Source: Clostridiales bacterium (lineage in GTDB: Bacteria > Bacillota > Clostridia > Christensenellales > CAG-138). Taken from it: a stretch of DNA of 5,133 nt. A model generated the notes under the pieces. It was not told the origin of the DNA. It did not search any database and was given only the letters and a program-made list of their open reading frames with translations. Below, in pieces: positions 4,416 to 5,133 of this stretch. Within the stretch, counting starts at the first letter, position 1. Each line of letters starts with the position of its first letter. The position numbers and the translations under genes were made by a program. The stretch spans positions 1 through 5,133 of the forward strand of contig JAAZFD010000175.1 in the NCBI GenBank assembly GCA_012511925.1, given 5' to 3'.

Positions 4416-5133
4416 ATGGAATTGAATAAGAAGCGAATTAACTTAACGAGTAGGCTTGAAGCCATAGCTGAAATGGTTGAAAACTGCAGAATCGTAGCGG
4501 ATGTTGGCTGCGACCATGGCAGATTAGCCGTTTCGCTTTTGCAACGGGAAAAGGCGGAATTTATGCTTGCTTCCGATATAAGCCCTGCTTCCGTTAAGAA
4601 AACTGAGATTTTGGCTAAGAAGTGCGGTTTTTTAGAGAAGATGCAGATAACTCATGCAAACGGTTTAGATGCAATTTTAGGAAAAAGCGTTGATGCGATA
4701 ATAATCGCTGGTATGGGTGGAATATTGATTTCTGAAATACTTTGTAACGGTGTTCAGATTGCCCAAAAGGCTGAACGCATAATTATGCAGCCTATGCGTG
4801 GCGACAAGGAGCTGCGCCAATACTTGTTCGAAAATGGATATAACATTATTGACGAGCGCTTGGTCTTTGAGGATAGACGAGCATACCCTATAATTTGTGC
4901 AAGGTATTCTGGGACTCACGATATAATTCCCAATTTCTTCCCAGAGGATTACTTTGAAGTAAGCTATTACTTGGCTAAAAAGAGGGATAAGAATTTGCAT
5001 AGACACTTGCTTGTGTTAAAAGAAAGGTTAATGCTAAACATTCAAAATGCAGGGTTGAATAGTGAATATGAGTTCAGTTTAAAGAGCATAAACAAAATAT
5101 TACAATATTACAATCAGGAGGGTGAAAATGAAA
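4416..5133 (+). CDS. trmK: tRNA (adenine(22)-N(1))-methyltransferase TrmK, 3' end cut by window
   Basis: The open frame holds 239 codons to the edge, close to the family's usual length of about 230-240, so little is missing. TrmK is a cytosolic Rossmann-fold enzyme that uses S-adenosylmethionine to methylate N1 of A22 in bacterial tRNA. The family pattern is clear: LTSRLEAIAEMV (10-21), SAM motif I VADVGCDHGRLA (27-38), SDISP (53-57) at the end of strand 2, IIIAGMGGILI (95-105), the MQPMRG motif, and a ...FEDRRAYPI segment. A helical C-terminal tail rich in Lys, Arg, Asn and Tyr is the usual coiled-coil region. The ATG at 4416 is the first start after an in-frame TAA at 4410-4412. It has no good ribosome binding site, so translation may be leaderless. 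The frame passes through the start of the next gene. Confidence 0.92.
   Translation, partial: MELNKKRINLTSRLEAIAEMVENCRIVADVGCDHGRLAVSLLQREKAEFMLASDISPASVKKTEILAKKCGFLEKMQITHANGLDAILGKSVDAIIIAGMGGILISEILCNGVQIAQKAERIIMQPMRGDKELRQYLFENGYNIIDERLVFEDRRAYPIICARYSGTHDIIPNFFPEDYFEVSYYLAKKRDKNLHRHLLVLKERLMLNIQNAGLNSEYEFSLKSINKILQYYNQEGENE
5128..5133 (+). CDS. Probable start of the next gene (only two codons visible)
   Basis: An ATG at 5128 lies 6 bases after a strong ribosome binding site, AGGAGG (5116-5121), inside the end of trmK and in a different frame. This overlap suggests translational coupling in one operon. In many Firmicutes trmK is followed by a Nif3-like metal-binding protein gene (yqfO in Bacillus subtilis), which is the obvious guess. 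The two codons seen (Met-Lys) cannot confirm it. Confidence 0.4.

Noticed and set aside
4677..5006. Minus-strand open frame across trmK
   Set aside because: It is a shadow of the clearly conserved trmK frame on the plus strand, with no start signals.
1..5133. A defence system, CRISPR array, mobile element or biosynthetic cluster
   Set aside because: There are no repeat-spacer units, transposase, integrase or toxin-antitoxin pair, and no co-directional cluster of unknown genes. The genes are in alternating orientation and mostly of housekeeping or signalling type.

Overview
The window looks like a chromosomal segment of a low-GC Firmicute, probably a gut-type Clostridium relative. The base composition is AT-rich by eye. 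Genes have AGGAGG-type ribosome binding sites, and promoters are of the sigma-A type. TrmK, a tRNA methyltransferase typical of Firmicutes, lies at the right end. This is inferred from style and gene content only, and I cannot name a genus.

Layout from left to right: (1) A PurF-like amidophosphoribosyltransferase paralog on + has lost only its first few codons at the window edge and ends at 1416. (2) A 279-base gene-free gap (1417-1695) holds two copies of a GC-rich palindrome and a third imperfect hairpin, and looks like a repeat-rich spacer. (3) A single-domain cupin protein on - (1696-2151) has a strong ribosome binding site. (4) A 224-base divergent spacer (2152-2375) carries a clear sigma-A promoter for the next gene and an inverted repeat in the cupin leader. 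(5) A cytosolic PAS-GGDEF protein on + (2376-3656) is a putative diguanylate cyclase with a changed guanine-pocket residue and no inhibitory site. (6) A 219-residue protein of unknown function on - (3659-4318) faces it tail to tail with a 2-base gap. The terminator of the GGDEF gene lies inside the 3' coding end of this protein. (7) A 97-base divergent spacer (4319-4415) has two TTGCAA boxes that can serve as the -35 elements of back-to-back promoters. (8) trmK on + starts at 4416 and runs off the right edge, overlapping the apparent start of the next gene.

The genes do not form one pathway. The window is a set of short, mostly single-gene units in alternating orientation: a nucleotide-transfer enzyme of uncertain substrate, a small metal-binding cupin, a c-di-GMP signalling protein, an orphan and a tRNA modification gene. 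I see no mobile element, CRISPR array, tRNA or rRNA, and no convincing new multi-gene system. The points most worth following are the terminator inside the opposing gene, the possibly leaderless divergent promoter of trmK, the altered glutaminase pocket of the PurF paralog, and the non-canonical GGDEF residues.
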